Below are positions 26,361 to 35,000 of a DNA stretch of 64,000 nucleotides, piece by piece. The notes under the pieces were generated by a model. The model made no database searches, was not told the origin of the DNA, and saw only the letters and a list, made by a program, of their open reading frames with translations. This DNA is from Mesorhizobium sp. LSJC280B00 (GTDB lineage: Bacteria > Pseudomonadota > Alphaproteobacteria > Rhizobiales > Rhizobiaceae): positions 66,146-130,145 of the forward strand of contig NZ_AYVL01000006.1 of NCBI RefSeq assembly GCF_000502835.1, given 5' to 3'. Within the stretch, counting starts at the first letter, position 1; each line of letters opens with the position of its first letter. The position numbers and the translations under genes are program-made.

Positions 26361-27334
26361 TGGATCTGCTCGGCTACGGCGCCTTCTTCCTGACCACCGC
26401 GCTGATCTTTTCGCTCATCACGCTCGGGCTCAATCTGCAATGGGGGCTGACCGGGCTTTTCAATGTCGGGGTCGCCGGCTTCGTTGCCATCGGCGCCTAC
26501 ACCTCGGCGCTGCTGACCACGCCCGACGATGCCGCGCGCCTGGGCGGCTTCGACCTGCCGATCCTTATCGGCTGGCTTGGCGCCATGCTGTTGGGCGGCG
26601 TCGCCGCCGCCATCACCGGCATTGCCACGCTACGTCTGAGATCGGACTATCTGGCGATCACTACTTTCGGCGTCGCCGTCGTCGTGCAACTGGTAGCGCT
26701 CAACGCCCAGAAGCTGACCGGCGGGCCGTTCGGCATCGGCTTCATTCCGCGTCCGTTCGGCGGTCTTGCCGAAACGCCTTTGCTGTTCAACCTTTCGAAC
26801 CTTGCGATCGTCTCGGTGGTGACGCTGATCGTCTATCTCGCGCTGGAGCATCTGTCGCGCAGCCCGTGGGGGCGCGTGTTGAAGGCGCTTCGCGAGGATG
26901 AGCGGGCCGCCATATCCCTAGGCAAAAGCGCACGGTTCTACCGCGTTCAGGCCTTTGCCGTCGGTGGCGCCATCATGGCGCTTGCCGGTGCGCTGCAGGC
27001 GCATTTCACCGGCTTCATCGCCCCGGACAATTATTTGCCGGCGCTGACTTTCCAGGTCTGGGTGATGCTGATCGTCGGTGGCTCGGGCAGCAACATCGGC
27101 GCCGTCATCGGCAGCATCCTGGTCTGGGCGATATGGGCCGGATCGGGAGCCTTGACCAGTATGTTGTTCTCGCCCGAACAACAGGCCCGCGCCGCTTCGC
27201 TGCAGATCGTCGCCATCGGCGTGATGCTGTGCGTCATCCTTCTGGTCAGGCCGAACGGCCTGTTTGGCGACAGGCCGCGGCGCCCAAGGTTCGGCAAGCG
27301 TGCACGCGTGGCCCCGAGCGAGAGCGGCTCATGA
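26360..27334 (+). CDS. Branched-chain amino acid-type ABC transporter permease, LivM-like
   Basis: The 324-residue membrane protein has the LivM signature LNLQWGLTGLFNVGVAGFVAIGAYTSALLT, the coupling loop WGRVLKALREDERAAISLGKSARFYRVQAFAVGG and the closing VGGSGSNIGAVIGSILVW. The ATG at 26360 overlaps the LivH stop, and the frame upstream lies inside LivH. The gene ends in ATGA, coupling it to the FAD oxidoreductase. Confidence 0.93.
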   Translation: MDLLGYGAFFLTTALIFSLITLGLNLQWGLTGLFNVGVAGFVAIGAYTSALLTTPDDAARLGGFDLPILIGWLGAMLLGGVAAAITGIATLRLRSDYLAITTFGVAVVVQLVALNAQKLTGGPFGIGFIPRPFGGLAETPLLFNLSNLAIVSVVTLIVYLALEHLSRSPWGRVLKALREDERAAISLGKSARFYRVQAFAVGGAIMALAGALQAHFTGFIAPDNYLPALTFQVWVMLIVGGSGSNIGAVIGSILVWAIWAGSGALTSMLFSPEQQARAASLQIVAIGVMLCVILLVRPNGLFGDRPRRPRFGKRARVAPSESGS

Positions 27335-28629
27335 ACGCTGTGACCCGGCCGCACGGCGTTTCCCTTTGGCATGCCGTCAGCCGCAGTCGCCGCCACCGGC
27401 CCGCCCTCGAAGGCGCACTCGATGTCGATCTGGCAATTGTCGGCGGCGGGTTTTCAGGCCTTTCCACCGCGCTGCACAGTGCCGAGAAAGGCATCTCGGT
27501 TGCCGTCCTCGAGGCGGAAATCATCGCCTGGGGGGCAACCGGCAGGAATGCCGGCTTCGTCGTGCCGAATTTCGCGAAAAGAGACCCCGACGATATCATT
27601 GCCCAGCTCGGGCCCGAACGCGGCGAACGCCTTGTCGATTTCGCCGCCGGCAGCGCCGACCTCGTCTTCGACCTGATCAGGCGGCATGCCATCGAATGCG
27701 ATGCCGTCCAGAGCGGCTGGATACAACCAGCCCATTCACCGGCCGCTTTGCAAAAGACCAGATCGCGCGCCGAACAATGGGCACCACGCGGAAGGCCGGC
27801 CGTTGCGCTGGATAGACAGGCGGTCGAAGAGCTGACCGGCGTTCGCGGTTATCTCGGCGGCTGGATCGACAGATCGGGTGGCGTCCTCAATCCGGTCGAA
27901 TATGCGCGCGGATTGGCCGACGCGGCGGAAAAGGCCGGAGCGCGCATCTTCGAGCATACGCGTGTCGCGTCGATCGATCACATAGGCGATGGTTGGGCTT
28001 TGAAGACGGCCTCCGGTTCGGTACGCGCAGGAAAGGTGCTGGTCGCCACCAACGCCTATGGCGGAGCGCTGGATCGCACGTTGCAGCGAACCTATTTCCC
28101 GCTGAAAATCTTCCAGATCGCGACAGCGCCGCTGCCGCGCGAAATACGCACTCGCCTGCTTCCTGGCGGGCAAGGCGTCGGCGACACAAGACGCAATCTC
28201 TTCACCTTCCGCTTCGACGGCGAAAACAGGCTGATCACCGGCGGCATGCATGTTTTTGGCCCCGGTGCCGACACGCGGGTGCCGCGGGCGATCTGGCGGC
28301 GGCTGGCGAAGCATCTCGATCTCCCGGACATCCCGCCGCTTGAATACAGCTGGTCGGGGATGGCTGCCGTCGAGCCCGACTTCCTGCCGCACCTCGTCGA
28401 TCTCGGCCCCGGCCTGATTGCGGGCTTTGCCTGCAATGGGCGCGGCATCGCCATGACGACTGCCATGGGCAAGGTGCTTGCCGACTGGGCGAGCGGAACA
28501 AAGCCTCAGGATTTGCCGCTGCCGTTTGGACCGCCGTCGCCGATCCCGCTCCACAGTCTGATGCGGCATGCGCCAAACATGCTGCTCCCCTGGAGCATGC
28601 TGCGCGACCGGCTGGATGGGGTAGGCTAG
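27331..28629 (+). CDS. DadA-like FAD-dependent oxidoreductase
   Basis: The 432-residue protein is a DAO-family flavoenzyme. The FAD-binding Rossmann motif VDLAIVGGGFSGLSTALHSAEKG lies at about residues 31-53, followed by WGATGRNAGFVVPNF, and the C-terminal FAD contact reads ACNGRGIAMTTAMGKVLADW. Relatives oxidise amines such as gamma-glutamylputrescine, sarcosine or D-amino acids. Its start overlaps the LivM stop by ATGA, so the imported compound is probably its substrate or a precursor. This suggests an amine or amino-acid derivative, in line with the Liv-type transporter. Confidence 0.88.
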   Translation: MNAVTRPHGVSLWHAVSRSRRHRPALEGALDVDLAIVGGGFSGLSTALHSAEKGISVAVLEAEIIAWGATGRNAGFVVPNFAKRDPDDIIAQLGPERGERLVDFAAGSADLVFDLIRRHAIECDAVQSGWIQPAHSPAALQKTRSRAEQWAPRGRPAVALDRQAVEELTGVRGYLGGWIDRSGGVLNPVEYARGLADAAEKAGARIFEHTRVASIDHIGDGWALKTASGSVRAGKVLVATNAYGGALDRTLQRTYFPLKIFQIATAPLPREIRTRLLPGGQGVGDTRRNLFTFRFDGENRLITGGMHVFGPGADTRVPRAIWRRLAKHLDLPDIPPLEYSWSGMAAVEPDFLPHLVDLGPGLIAGFACNGRGIAMTTAMGKVLADWASGTKPQDLPLPFGPPSPIPLHSLMRHAPNMLLPWSMLRDRLDGVG

Positions 28630-28741
28630 CTCGCCCTCGCTGCGCGCGTAGGATACCAAGGCTGATCGACGGCGCGTGTCCGTCCGCCGTCCTGATACCG
28701 AACCGCTAGACTCGCTCAAATCATGTTGTTAACGACAGCGG

Positions 28742-28888
28742 ATGAAGCAGAACTATCTTTATCTCATCATCGGCGCTTTGGCCGTCGCCGTTATTGCGTT
28801 GGGGATTTACGTTTATCGCGAGGAGACTAGGCCGAAAGGCGTGGAACTTCGCATCGACGATTCCGGCATTTCAGTTCAGGAAAGATAG
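28742..28888 (+). CDS. Small single-membrane-segment protein
   Basis: A 48-residue open frame encodes one hydrophobic segment (about residues 4-23, LYLIIGALAVAVIALGIYVY) followed by a charged tail REETRPKGVELRIDDSGISV. The sharp split between membrane segment and soluble tail suggests a real protein, and similar small proteins are, from memory, common in Mesorhizobium. Function is unknown. It stands alone, 112 bp after the FAD oxidoreductase and convergent with the GNAT gene. Confidence 0.6.
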   Translation: MKQNYLYLIIGALAVAVIALGIYVYREETRPKGVELRIDDSGISVQER

Positions 28889-28939
28889 ACCGCGTAGTCC
28901 TGTTGCCCGGCTTTGCACTGGAAGTCGGCTTGTACCGCC

Positions 28940-29776
28940 TCACCCCAACTCCAACGTCGTTATCGCAAAAACTCCGGACTGCTTGAGCTGCGGCGCCTTT
29001 CCCTTGTACATCCGAGCCGTCTCGAAGCCCGGTTGAAGGCCTGCGGACGACAGCAAGTCTGCAAATTGCCGGCTGGTTTCGGGAACGTCGAGATGGACGT
29101 TTCCGGGACCGGACATGTGCGCGAGCGCGGCGAAGAGATGGCTTGCCGCGTCCAGGCTGTCGGCAAAGAGCGGGCCGATCTTGCAGCCGTCCCGGCATTG
29201 GCGCGCGACGCCGTATCCCGCAATGGCGCCGTGCTTGAGGATGGCAAGCGCCATATGCGGCGGGCGCAGCCAGTGTTCCAGGAAGGATCGCCTCGGGCCG
29301 GGAAAGAAGCAGCGGTCATAGTCCAGTATGTCCGGCACGAGTTCCGGCCCTATGGCGCGAATGTCGTTGCCGACGGCTGCCGGGACATTCGGTGACCCCA
29401 TGAACCGGATCGTCCGGTAGGCCGGTGCAAAACCCATGCTGCGGTAGTTGGCCTGCTGTTCGACGACACCGTCGAGGCCGATCGTGCGCTTGCCGAGCCG
29501 CGCCGTGCCGGCATCCCAAACGACCTTGCCATGGCCTTGGCCACGCCTGTCCGGCCGGCAGATGTAGAGGCCGATGAAGCCGAAACCGTCGCCATAGGCG
29601 ACGGCCGAAATGCCGGCCGCCATCTCGCCATCGATAAAGGCGCCGATGAAGCCCTGCGGGTCGGCTGCCTGAAACAGCGCGGCATCGTTAAGGCCGGGAT
29701 TCCAGCCTTCCGCCGCCGCCCAATCGACAAAGGTTTGCACTTCTTCACGTGCGAGCGTTCGGATCGTTCGGGGCAT
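28940..29776 (-). CDS. GNAT-family acetyltransferase with YitH-type C-terminal domain
   Basis: The 278-residue protein has an N-terminal GNAT domain (FGFIGLYICRPDRRGQGHGKVVWDAG with the acetyl-CoA loop RRGQGHG near residue 78). A second half resembles the acetyltransferase_18/YitH domain (HMALAILKHGAIAGYGVARQCRDGCKIGPLFADS). The ATG at 29776 gives the usual MPRTIR start. It is the last gene of the polyamine-type ABC operon, 5 bp after the racemase. The acceptor is unknown; an amine or amino acid related to the transported compound is plausible. Confidence 0.83.
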   Translation of the reverse strand: MPRTIRTLAREEVQTFVDWAAAEGWNPGLNDAALFQAADPQGFIGAFIDGEMAAGISAVAYGDGFGFIGLYICRPDRRGQGHGKVVWDAGTARLGKRTIGLDGVVEQQANYRSMGFAPAYRTIRFMGSPNVPAAVGNDIRAIGPELVPDILDYDRCFFPGPRRSFLEHWLRPPHMALAILKHGAIAGYGVARQCRDGCKIGPLFADSLDAASHLFAALAHMSGPGNVHLDVPETSRQFADLLSSAGLQPGFETARMYKGKAPQLKQSGVFAITTLELG

Positions 29777-29781
29777 TGCGA

Positions 29782-30522
29782 TCACTCGGCGGCGCCAGGC
29801 GCGAAGGATTTCAACGCGCCATGATAGGACTTTGCCAACGGGCTTGCATAGGCGCCGCGCTTGGATGTCGTCAGGCCAAGGGCGATCAATGCCTCGGCCT
29901 GTTTCACGGCAGCGCCCACGCCGTCGATGACCGGAAGCCCGAATTCCCGCTGCAGCGCCGCCGCCAGATCGGCCATGCCGGCACAGCCGAGCACGATCGC
30001 CTCGGCGCGATCCTCGTCGATGGCGCGCGCAATCTCGTTGCGCAGCCTGAGCAGTGCGTCGGACGCCGGATCTTCGAGGGCAAGAACCGGGATGTCGGCG
30101 GCGCGCACACGCGCGCGCCCTGCCATGCCATAGCGCTGCACCAACCCTTCGACCGGCACGCGCGAACGTCCGGTGGTGGTGACGACGGTGAAGCGCTGGG
30201 CGATGAACGAGGCCGTGCTGAGCGATGCCTCGCAAATGCCGATGACCGGAATGTTGGCCATGGCGCGCGCGGCATCGAGGCCGGTGTCGTCGAAACAGGC
30301 AATGATCGCGGCTTGCGCGCCCGAGCGTTCGCCGGCGGCGATCTCGACCAGCAGGCCGGGCACGGCAAGTGCTTCATCGTAATAGCCTTCGATCGATACA
30401 GGTCCCATCGACGAGGTGACGGCAACGATCTTCGTCGATTGAGCAGCGACCGATCGGGCGGCGACCGCGATAGTATCGGTCATGCTGGCGGTGGTGTTTG
30501 GATTGACGACGAGGATCTGCAC
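29782..30522 (-). CDS. Asp/Glu/hydantoin racemase family protein
   Basis: The 246-residue protein matches the hydantoin/allantoin racemase branch. It begins ILVVNPNTTASMT and carries both catalytic-type cysteines, one in AIIACFDDTGLDAARA (about residue 82) and one in IVLGCAGMADLAAAL (about 192). Such enzymes interconvert stereoisomers of hydantoins, allantoin or amino-acid derivatives by two-base cysteine chemistry. It lies 2 bp after the second permease of the transporter operon, so the imported compound may be a chiral amide or hydantoin rather than a polyamine. Confidence 0.87.
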   Translation of the reverse strand: MQILVVNPNTTASMTDTIAVAARSVAAQSTKIVAVTSSMGPVSIEGYYDEALAVPGLLVEIAAGERSGAQAAIIACFDDTGLDAARAMANIPVIGICEASLSTASFIAQRFTVVTTTGRSRVPVEGLVQRYGMAGRARVRAADIPVLALEDPASDALLRLRNEIARAIDEDRAEAIVLGCAGMADLAAALQREFGLPVIDGVGAAVKQAEALIALGLTTSKRGAYASPLAKSYHGALKSFAPGAAE

Positions 30523-30524
30523 TG

Positions 30525-31343
30525 TCAGGCACGCTCGCGGCGGCGGCCGACATAGACGATTGCGCCGAGCGTCAGCAGGATCACCAGGAAGGAAAACACG
30601 GTCGTCACGGTGCCCAGCGCATAGAGCACCGGCGTCGTGACATTCGTCGTCATGCCGTATATTTCGAGCGGCAACGTGTTGAACGTGCCCGAGGTCATCA
30701 GCGTGCGGGCGAACTCGTCATATGACAGAGTAAAACCGAACAGGCCGACGCCGATCAGGCTGGGCGCGATCATCGGCAGCACGACATGGGCAAAGGTCTG
30801 CCACGACGACGCTCCGAGATCGCGCGCGGCTTCCTCATAGGCTGGCGAGAACCGGTTGAAGACAGCAAACATAATCAGCACGCCGAAAGGCAAGGTCCAG
30901 GTCAGATGGGCGCCGAAAGCGGAGGTGTACCAGGCGGGGCGGAAGCCGATCTGCTGGAAGACGACGCCGATGCCGAGACTGATGATGATCGACGGCACGA
31001 CCAGGCTGGCGACGGCCAGATAGAACAGTGCGGTTGCGCAGCGAAATTTCTGCCGGAAGGCCAGGCCGGCGAGCAGCGACACGGCGACAGTGACGACCAT
31101 CACCATCAGGCCAAGGACGAGCGAGCGTTTGAAGCTGCCGCCGAAGTCGCCGACCGCCTGGCGCTCGAACAAATTGGCGAACCAGTGCAGCGACACGCCG
31201 TTCAGCGGAAATGTCAGACCGCCGTTCTCGCCCTGGAAAGAGAGGATCAGGATCGCCGAAAGCGGGCCGTAGAGGAACAACACGAAAAGACCGAAGAACG
31301 CCGCCAACACATAGAATTCGAGGGTGCGCTTGTCCTGGCTCAT
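30525..31343 (-). CDS. Polyamine-type ABC transporter permease, PotC-like
   Basis: The 272-residue membrane protein has about six hydrophobic segments and the PotC-like coupling loop PAYEEAARDLGASSWQTFAHVVLPMIAPSLIG (about residues 160-190). The N-terminal FYVLAAFFGLFVLFLYGPLSAILILSF and a late VLYALGTVTTVFSFLVILLTL segment also fit. It pairs with the PotB-like gene, which ends 4 bp before it. Confidence 0.9.
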   Translation of the reverse strand: MSQDKRTLEFYVLAAFFGLFVLFLYGPLSAILILSFQGENGGLTFPLNGVSLHWFANLFERQAVGDFGGSFKRSLVLGLMVMVVTVAVSLLAGLAFRQKFRCATALFYLAVASLVVPSIIISLGIGVVFQQIGFRPAWYTSAFGAHLTWTLPFGVLIMFAVFNRFSPAYEEAARDLGASSWQTFAHVVLPMIAPSLIGVGLFGFTLSYDEFARTLMTSGTFNTLPLEIYGMTTNVTTPVLYALGTVTTVFSFLVILLTLGAIVYVGRRRERA

Positions 31344-31347
31344 CGCC

Positions 31348-32259
31348 TCACAGCTCCTTGCGGATGTCGACGATGCGCAGGATGCCCGCGACCATCAGCA
31401 GCACCAGCACCAAGAGCACGACGGCGTTGGCGGCGGCTGCCGGATATTGCAGCAGCGACATCTGGTTCTTCATCATCAGCGCGACGGAGGCGCTCTGCCC
31501 GCCGGACATCACCTGCACCGTCGAGAAGTCGGCCATCACCAGGGTGACGACGAAAATGGTGCCGATCGCCATGCCGGGCTTGGCGAGCGGAATGACGACG
31601 TTCCACAGAACCTGCCAGCCGGAAGCGCCGGCGTCGCGCGCGGCTTCTATCAACGACTTGTCGATGCGCATCAGCGTATTGAAGATCGGCGTCACCATGA
31701 ACAGCGTATAGAGATGCACCATGGCCAGCACCACGGCGAATTCGGAATAGAGCAGCCATTCGATCGGCTTCGGGATCAGCCCCATTTGCACCAGCGTCGA
31801 GTTGACCAGGCCATTGCGGCCAAGCACCGGAATCCACGAGATCATGCGGATGATGTTGGAGGTCAGGAACGGCACCGTGCAGACAAGGAACAGCACCATC
31901 TGCATGGCCGTGGTCCTGATATGGAAGGCAAGGAAATAGGCGACCCAGAAACCGATGAACAGCGTCAGCGCCCAGACGATGGCGGCGTATTTCAGCGTAT
32001 TCAGGTAGGTTTTCCAGGTGACCCAGGAGCCGAGCGTGTCGGAATAATTGGTGGTCAGGAAATCCGGATACATCGCTGCGAAATCGTAATCCCAGAATGA
32101 GACCACGGCGATCATCAGAATTGGCAGCAGGAGGAACGCGCCGAGGATCAGGGCAAGTGGTGTTGCCTGGAGATAGGGGACGAGGGCGCCGATCGAGAGC
32201 CGGCGGCGTCTGGCGGGTTTGGCGGCGGCGGTGGCGGGGCGTTCGAGCGCGGCTGTCAT
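31348..32259 (-). CDS. Polyamine-type ABC transporter permease, PotB-like
   Basis: The 303-residue membrane protein has the PotB-type N-terminal segment (TPLALILGAFLLLPILMIAVVSFWDYD) and coupling loop LIEAARDAGASGWQVLWNVVIPLAKPG. I start it at the ATG at 32259 (MTAALERP), which keeps it clear of the upstream repeat; an ATG at 32265 is equally possible. The frame stays open back into the repeat, but that part is not protein-like. The repeat at 32302-32449 separates it from the binding-protein gene. Confidence 0.9.
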   Translation of the reverse strand: MTAALERPATAAAKPARRRRLSIGALVPYLQATPLALILGAFLLLPILMIAVVSFWDYDFAAMYPDFLTTNYSDTLGSWVTWKTYLNTLKYAAIVWALTLFIGFWVAYFLAFHIRTTAMQMVLFLVCTVPFLTSNIIRMISWIPVLGRNGLVNSTLVQMGLIPKPIEWLLYSEFAVVLAMVHLYTLFMVTPIFNTLMRIDKSLIEAARDAGASGWQVLWNVVIPLAKPGMAIGTIFVVTLVMADFSTVQVMSGGQSASVALMMKNQMSLLQYPAAAANAVVLLVLVLLMVAGILRIVDIRKEL

Positions 32260-32301
32260 GAACATCTCGGTATAAGTCAGCGATGCGGCGAAGCCGCCTT
32301 T

Positions 32302-32449
32302 CCTTCTCCCCCTTGTGGGAGAAGGTGGCCGAGCGAAGCTCGGTCGGATGAGGGGTGTTCCAGCTTGGCACCAACAGCGCTCCGGCCGGCACCCCTCAAC
32401 CGTCTTGGCGCTGCGCGCCAATCCACCTTCTCCCACAAGGGGAGAAGGG
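32302..32449. repeat. Rhizobial intergenic palindromic repeat (RIME-like)
   Basis: The element is bounded by inverted arms at 32302-32328 and 32423-32449 that match over about 26 of 27 bases. Each arm is itself a small palindrome (CTTCTCCC...GGGAGAAGG). The middle includes AGCGAAGCT, GGATGAGGGGTG and its rough complement CACCCCTCA. This is the layout of the mosaic intergenic elements known from rhizobial genomes. It lies between the binding-protein gene and the first permease gene, so it is transcribed and should fold strongly in the mRNA. The remaining bases of the 203 bp gap hold only the PotB start region. Confidence 0.8.
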
Positions 32450-32462
32450 GAAGACGTTGTAC

Positions 32463-33752
32463 CTACGCAGCGATGAACTCGTTCCAGCGCTTCACCATGT
32501 AGCGGTCTTCGTCCATGACCGAGTTCCAGCAGGCGACCTTGCCCATGCGCTCTTCGAAAGAGCCGCCGTCACGCACGGCGCCAGCCTTTTCCATGACCTT
32601 GCCGTCCGGCGACAGGATATCGCCCTTTGCCGGCTTGCCTTCGATCCAGTAGCCCCACTCGTCCTCGGACATGAACTTCTTGGCCGACACCATGTTGGCC
32701 GAGTAATAGCCCTGGCGGTTGAGATAGCCGCCAACCCAGCCGGACGTGTACCAGTTGATGTATTCATAGGCGGCATCGAGTTCGGCGCCGGAGAGATGGG
32801 CTGCCAGGCCAAGCCCGCCACCCCAGGACCGGTAGCCTTCCTTGAGCGGCTGGAACCGGCACGCGATGCCCTTGGAGCGGACTGCGGCCACGGCCGGCGA
32901 CCACATTGACTGGATCACCACTTCGCCTGAAGCCATCAGGTTGACGCTCTCGTCGAAGGATTTCCAGAAGGCGCGGAACTGGCCGGCTTGCTTGGCCTTG
33001 ATCAGGAAGTCGATCGTCTTGTCGATCTCCTCCTTGGTCATGTTGCCCTTGTCGGCGTATTTGATGTTGCCGGTGGCTTCCATGATCATCGCCGCATCCA
33101 TGATGCCGATCGACGGGATGTTGAGGATGGCGGTCTTGCCCTTGAAGGCCGGATCCATGATGTCGGCCCAGGTGGTGATATCGCGGCCGACGAGGTCGGG
33201 GCGGATGCCGAGCGTATCGGCATTGTAGATCGTCGGCACCATGGTGAACCAGTTGGTCGGCGCCTTGGCGAAGACCTTGCTGTCCTGCGCCTCGACGTAA
33301 CCGACCGTGTGCGGCGCGGTGCCCTGGGCGATAACGCTGTCCGGCGCCAGCTTGCCGGTTTTGAACAGCGGCACCAGCTCGTCGTAATATTTCAGCTTGG
33401 TGACATCCATCGGCTGCAGGACGCCTGTCGGGAACACCTTCTTGCAGATCCAGTATTCGATGTCGGCGATGTCGTAGCTGTCGGGCTGCGTCACGGCGCG
33501 CTGTGCGGCGGCGTCGGAATCGGTTGCTGTCATCTCCAGCGTGATGCCGAGATCGGCCTTGCACTTGTCGGCGATGGCATTGAGGTTGGATACGCCGGTG
33601 CCGAACTGGCGCAGCGTGATGTTCGATTGCGCCCAGATGGTCGGAAAGCCAGATATGGCGCCGGAACCGGCGGCGAAACCGACGGCGGCGGCACCTGTCT
33701 TGAGCAGCGAACGTCGCGATATTCCAGTCTTCTTGTCGGTGGTGTTGGTCAT
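32463..33752 (-). CDS. Polyamine-type ABC transporter substrate-binding protein with Tat signal
   Basis: The 429-residue protein starts with a twin-arginine signal (ISRRSLLKTGAAAVGFAAG, about residues 11-30) and is an extracellular solute-binding protein of the PotD/PotF type (family 8/13-like): TWADIMDPAFKGKTAILNIPSIGIM and SFDESVNLMASGEVVIQSMWSPAVAAVRSKG. Tat export implies folding before export. It follows the PotA-like ATPase by 36 bp. The linked racemase suggests a ligand other than putrescine; the ligand cannot be read here. Confidence 0.9.
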   Translation of the reverse strand: MTNTTDKKTGISRRSLLKTGAAAVGFAAGSGAISGFPTIWAQSNITLRQFGTGVSNLNAIADKCKADLGITLEMTATDSDAAAQRAVTQPDSYDIADIEYWICKKVFPTGVLQPMDVTKLKYYDELVPLFKTGKLAPDSVIAQGTAPHTVGYVEAQDSKVFAKAPTNWFTMVPTIYNADTLGIRPDLVGRDITTWADIMDPAFKGKTAILNIPSIGIMDAAMIMEATGNIKYADKGNMTKEEIDKTIDFLIKAKQAGQFRAFWKSFDESVNLMASGEVVIQSMWSPAVAAVRSKGIACRFQPLKEGYRSWGGGLGLAAHLSGAELDAAYEYINWYTSGWVGGYLNRQGYYSANMVSAKKFMSEDEWGYWIEGKPAKGDILSPDGKVMEKAGAVRDGGSFEERMGKVACWNSVMDEDRYMVKRWNEFIAA

Positions 33753-33788
33753 GTTCAGTTCCCCTGTTTCGATTGGTTATGCTGGATT

Positions 33789-34877
33789 TCAGGAATCGAG
33801 ACGACCAAGGACGATCGCGTCCTCGGCGTCCCAGGCGATCGGCACTGCGTCGCCGACGGCAACCGGGCTGGCGAAGAAGCTGGTGTCGTCGACGATCACC
33901 GTGAACTCCTCGATGCCGGCGCCATTGACCGAGAGCTTCACGGTCGAACCGCGGTACTCGACGTTTGCAATAATGCCGGTGAAGCCGAGCCCGGCTGCCG
34001 GCGGCTCGCCGATGCGCACGTGGTCGGTGCGAATGGCGATGTCGATGGGTTCCCCGGTCTCCCTGCCCTGCCCGCTGGCCGCGAGCGTGACGCCGCCGGG
34101 CACATCGAAAACGACCATGCCGTCGCGACTGCCGGCGACGCGCCCGGAGATGACATTGTGGTCGCCCATGAAACGAGCGACGAAGGCCGTGGCCGGCCGC
34201 TCGAACACCGTGCGAGGGTGCGCCGCCTGCTCGATACGGCCGTCGTTCATCACCACGATCAGGTCGGCCAGCGCCATCGCCTCTTCCTGGCTGTGGGTGA
34301 CGTGGACGAAAGTGATGCCGAGCGACGTCTGCAGCTTCTTCAGTTCGGCTCGCATGCGGATCTTCAGGAAAGGATCGAGCGCCGAAAGCGGTTCGTCGAG
34401 CAACAGCGCCTCGGGATCGGTGATCAATGCGCGCGCAAGAGCAACGCGCTGCTGCTGCCCGCCGGAAAGCTGCGCCGGGCGGCGGCTGGCATAGGCCTCC
34501 ATCTGCATCAGCTTCAGCATGTCGAGTGCCTTGACGCGGCGTTCCTCCTTGCCGACGCCTTTCATCTTCAGGCTGAAGGCGACATTGTCGATCAGGTCGA
34601 GATGCGGAAACAGTGCGTAGGACTGGAACATCATGGCAGTGCCGCGCCTGGCCGGCGGCAGGTCGGTGACCACTGTGTTGCCGAGACGCACGTCGCCACT
34701 CGATATGCTCTCGTGCCCGGCGATCATGCGCAGCGTCGAGGTCTTGCCACAGCCGGACGGACCGAGCAGGCAGCAATAGGTTCCCGCAGGGATTTTCAGG
34801 CTGATGCCTTCGACGGCAGTCGTCGCGCCATAGACTTTCGAAACGGACACAATGTCGATTTCGGCGGCTTTGGACAT
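33789..34877 (-). CDS. Polyamine-type ABC transporter ATPase, PotA-like
   Basis: The 362-residue ATPase has Walker A GPSGCGKTSTLR (about residue 39), signature LSGGQQQRVALARAL, Walker B ALLLDEPLSALD and a C-terminal TOBE region (about 280-350). It is the first gene of the operon running PotA, binding protein, PotB, PotC, racemase, GNAT. AAAGGGG precedes its start. A GntR gene is divergent from it. Confidence 0.93.
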   Translation of the reverse strand: MSKAAEIDIVSVSKVYGATTAVEGISLKIPAGTYCCLLGPSGCGKTSTLRMIAGHESISSGDVRLGNTVVTDLPPARRGTAMMFQSYALFPHLDLIDNVAFSLKMKGVGKEERRVKALDMLKLMQMEAYASRRPAQLSGGQQQRVALARALITDPEALLLDEPLSALDPFLKIRMRAELKKLQTSLGITFVHVTHSQEEAMALADLIVVMNDGRIEQAAHPRTVFERPATAFVARFMGDHNVISGRVAGSRDGMVVFDVPGGVTLAASGQGRETGEPIDIAIRTDHVRIGEPPAAGLGFTGIIANVEYRGSTVKLSVNGAGIEEFTVIVDDTSFFASPVAVGDAVPIAWDAEDAIVLGRLDS

Positions 34878-35000
34878 CCAGCTTCCCCTTTGGTCGGATT
34901 AGCCAAAGCATCATGCGTGCCAGTTGCGCGCCGCCGCACCAACCGACTGAATCCTCGAAGAAATCAGGGCCGCCTCTATTTAGCTGCCGATACGTCGCCC

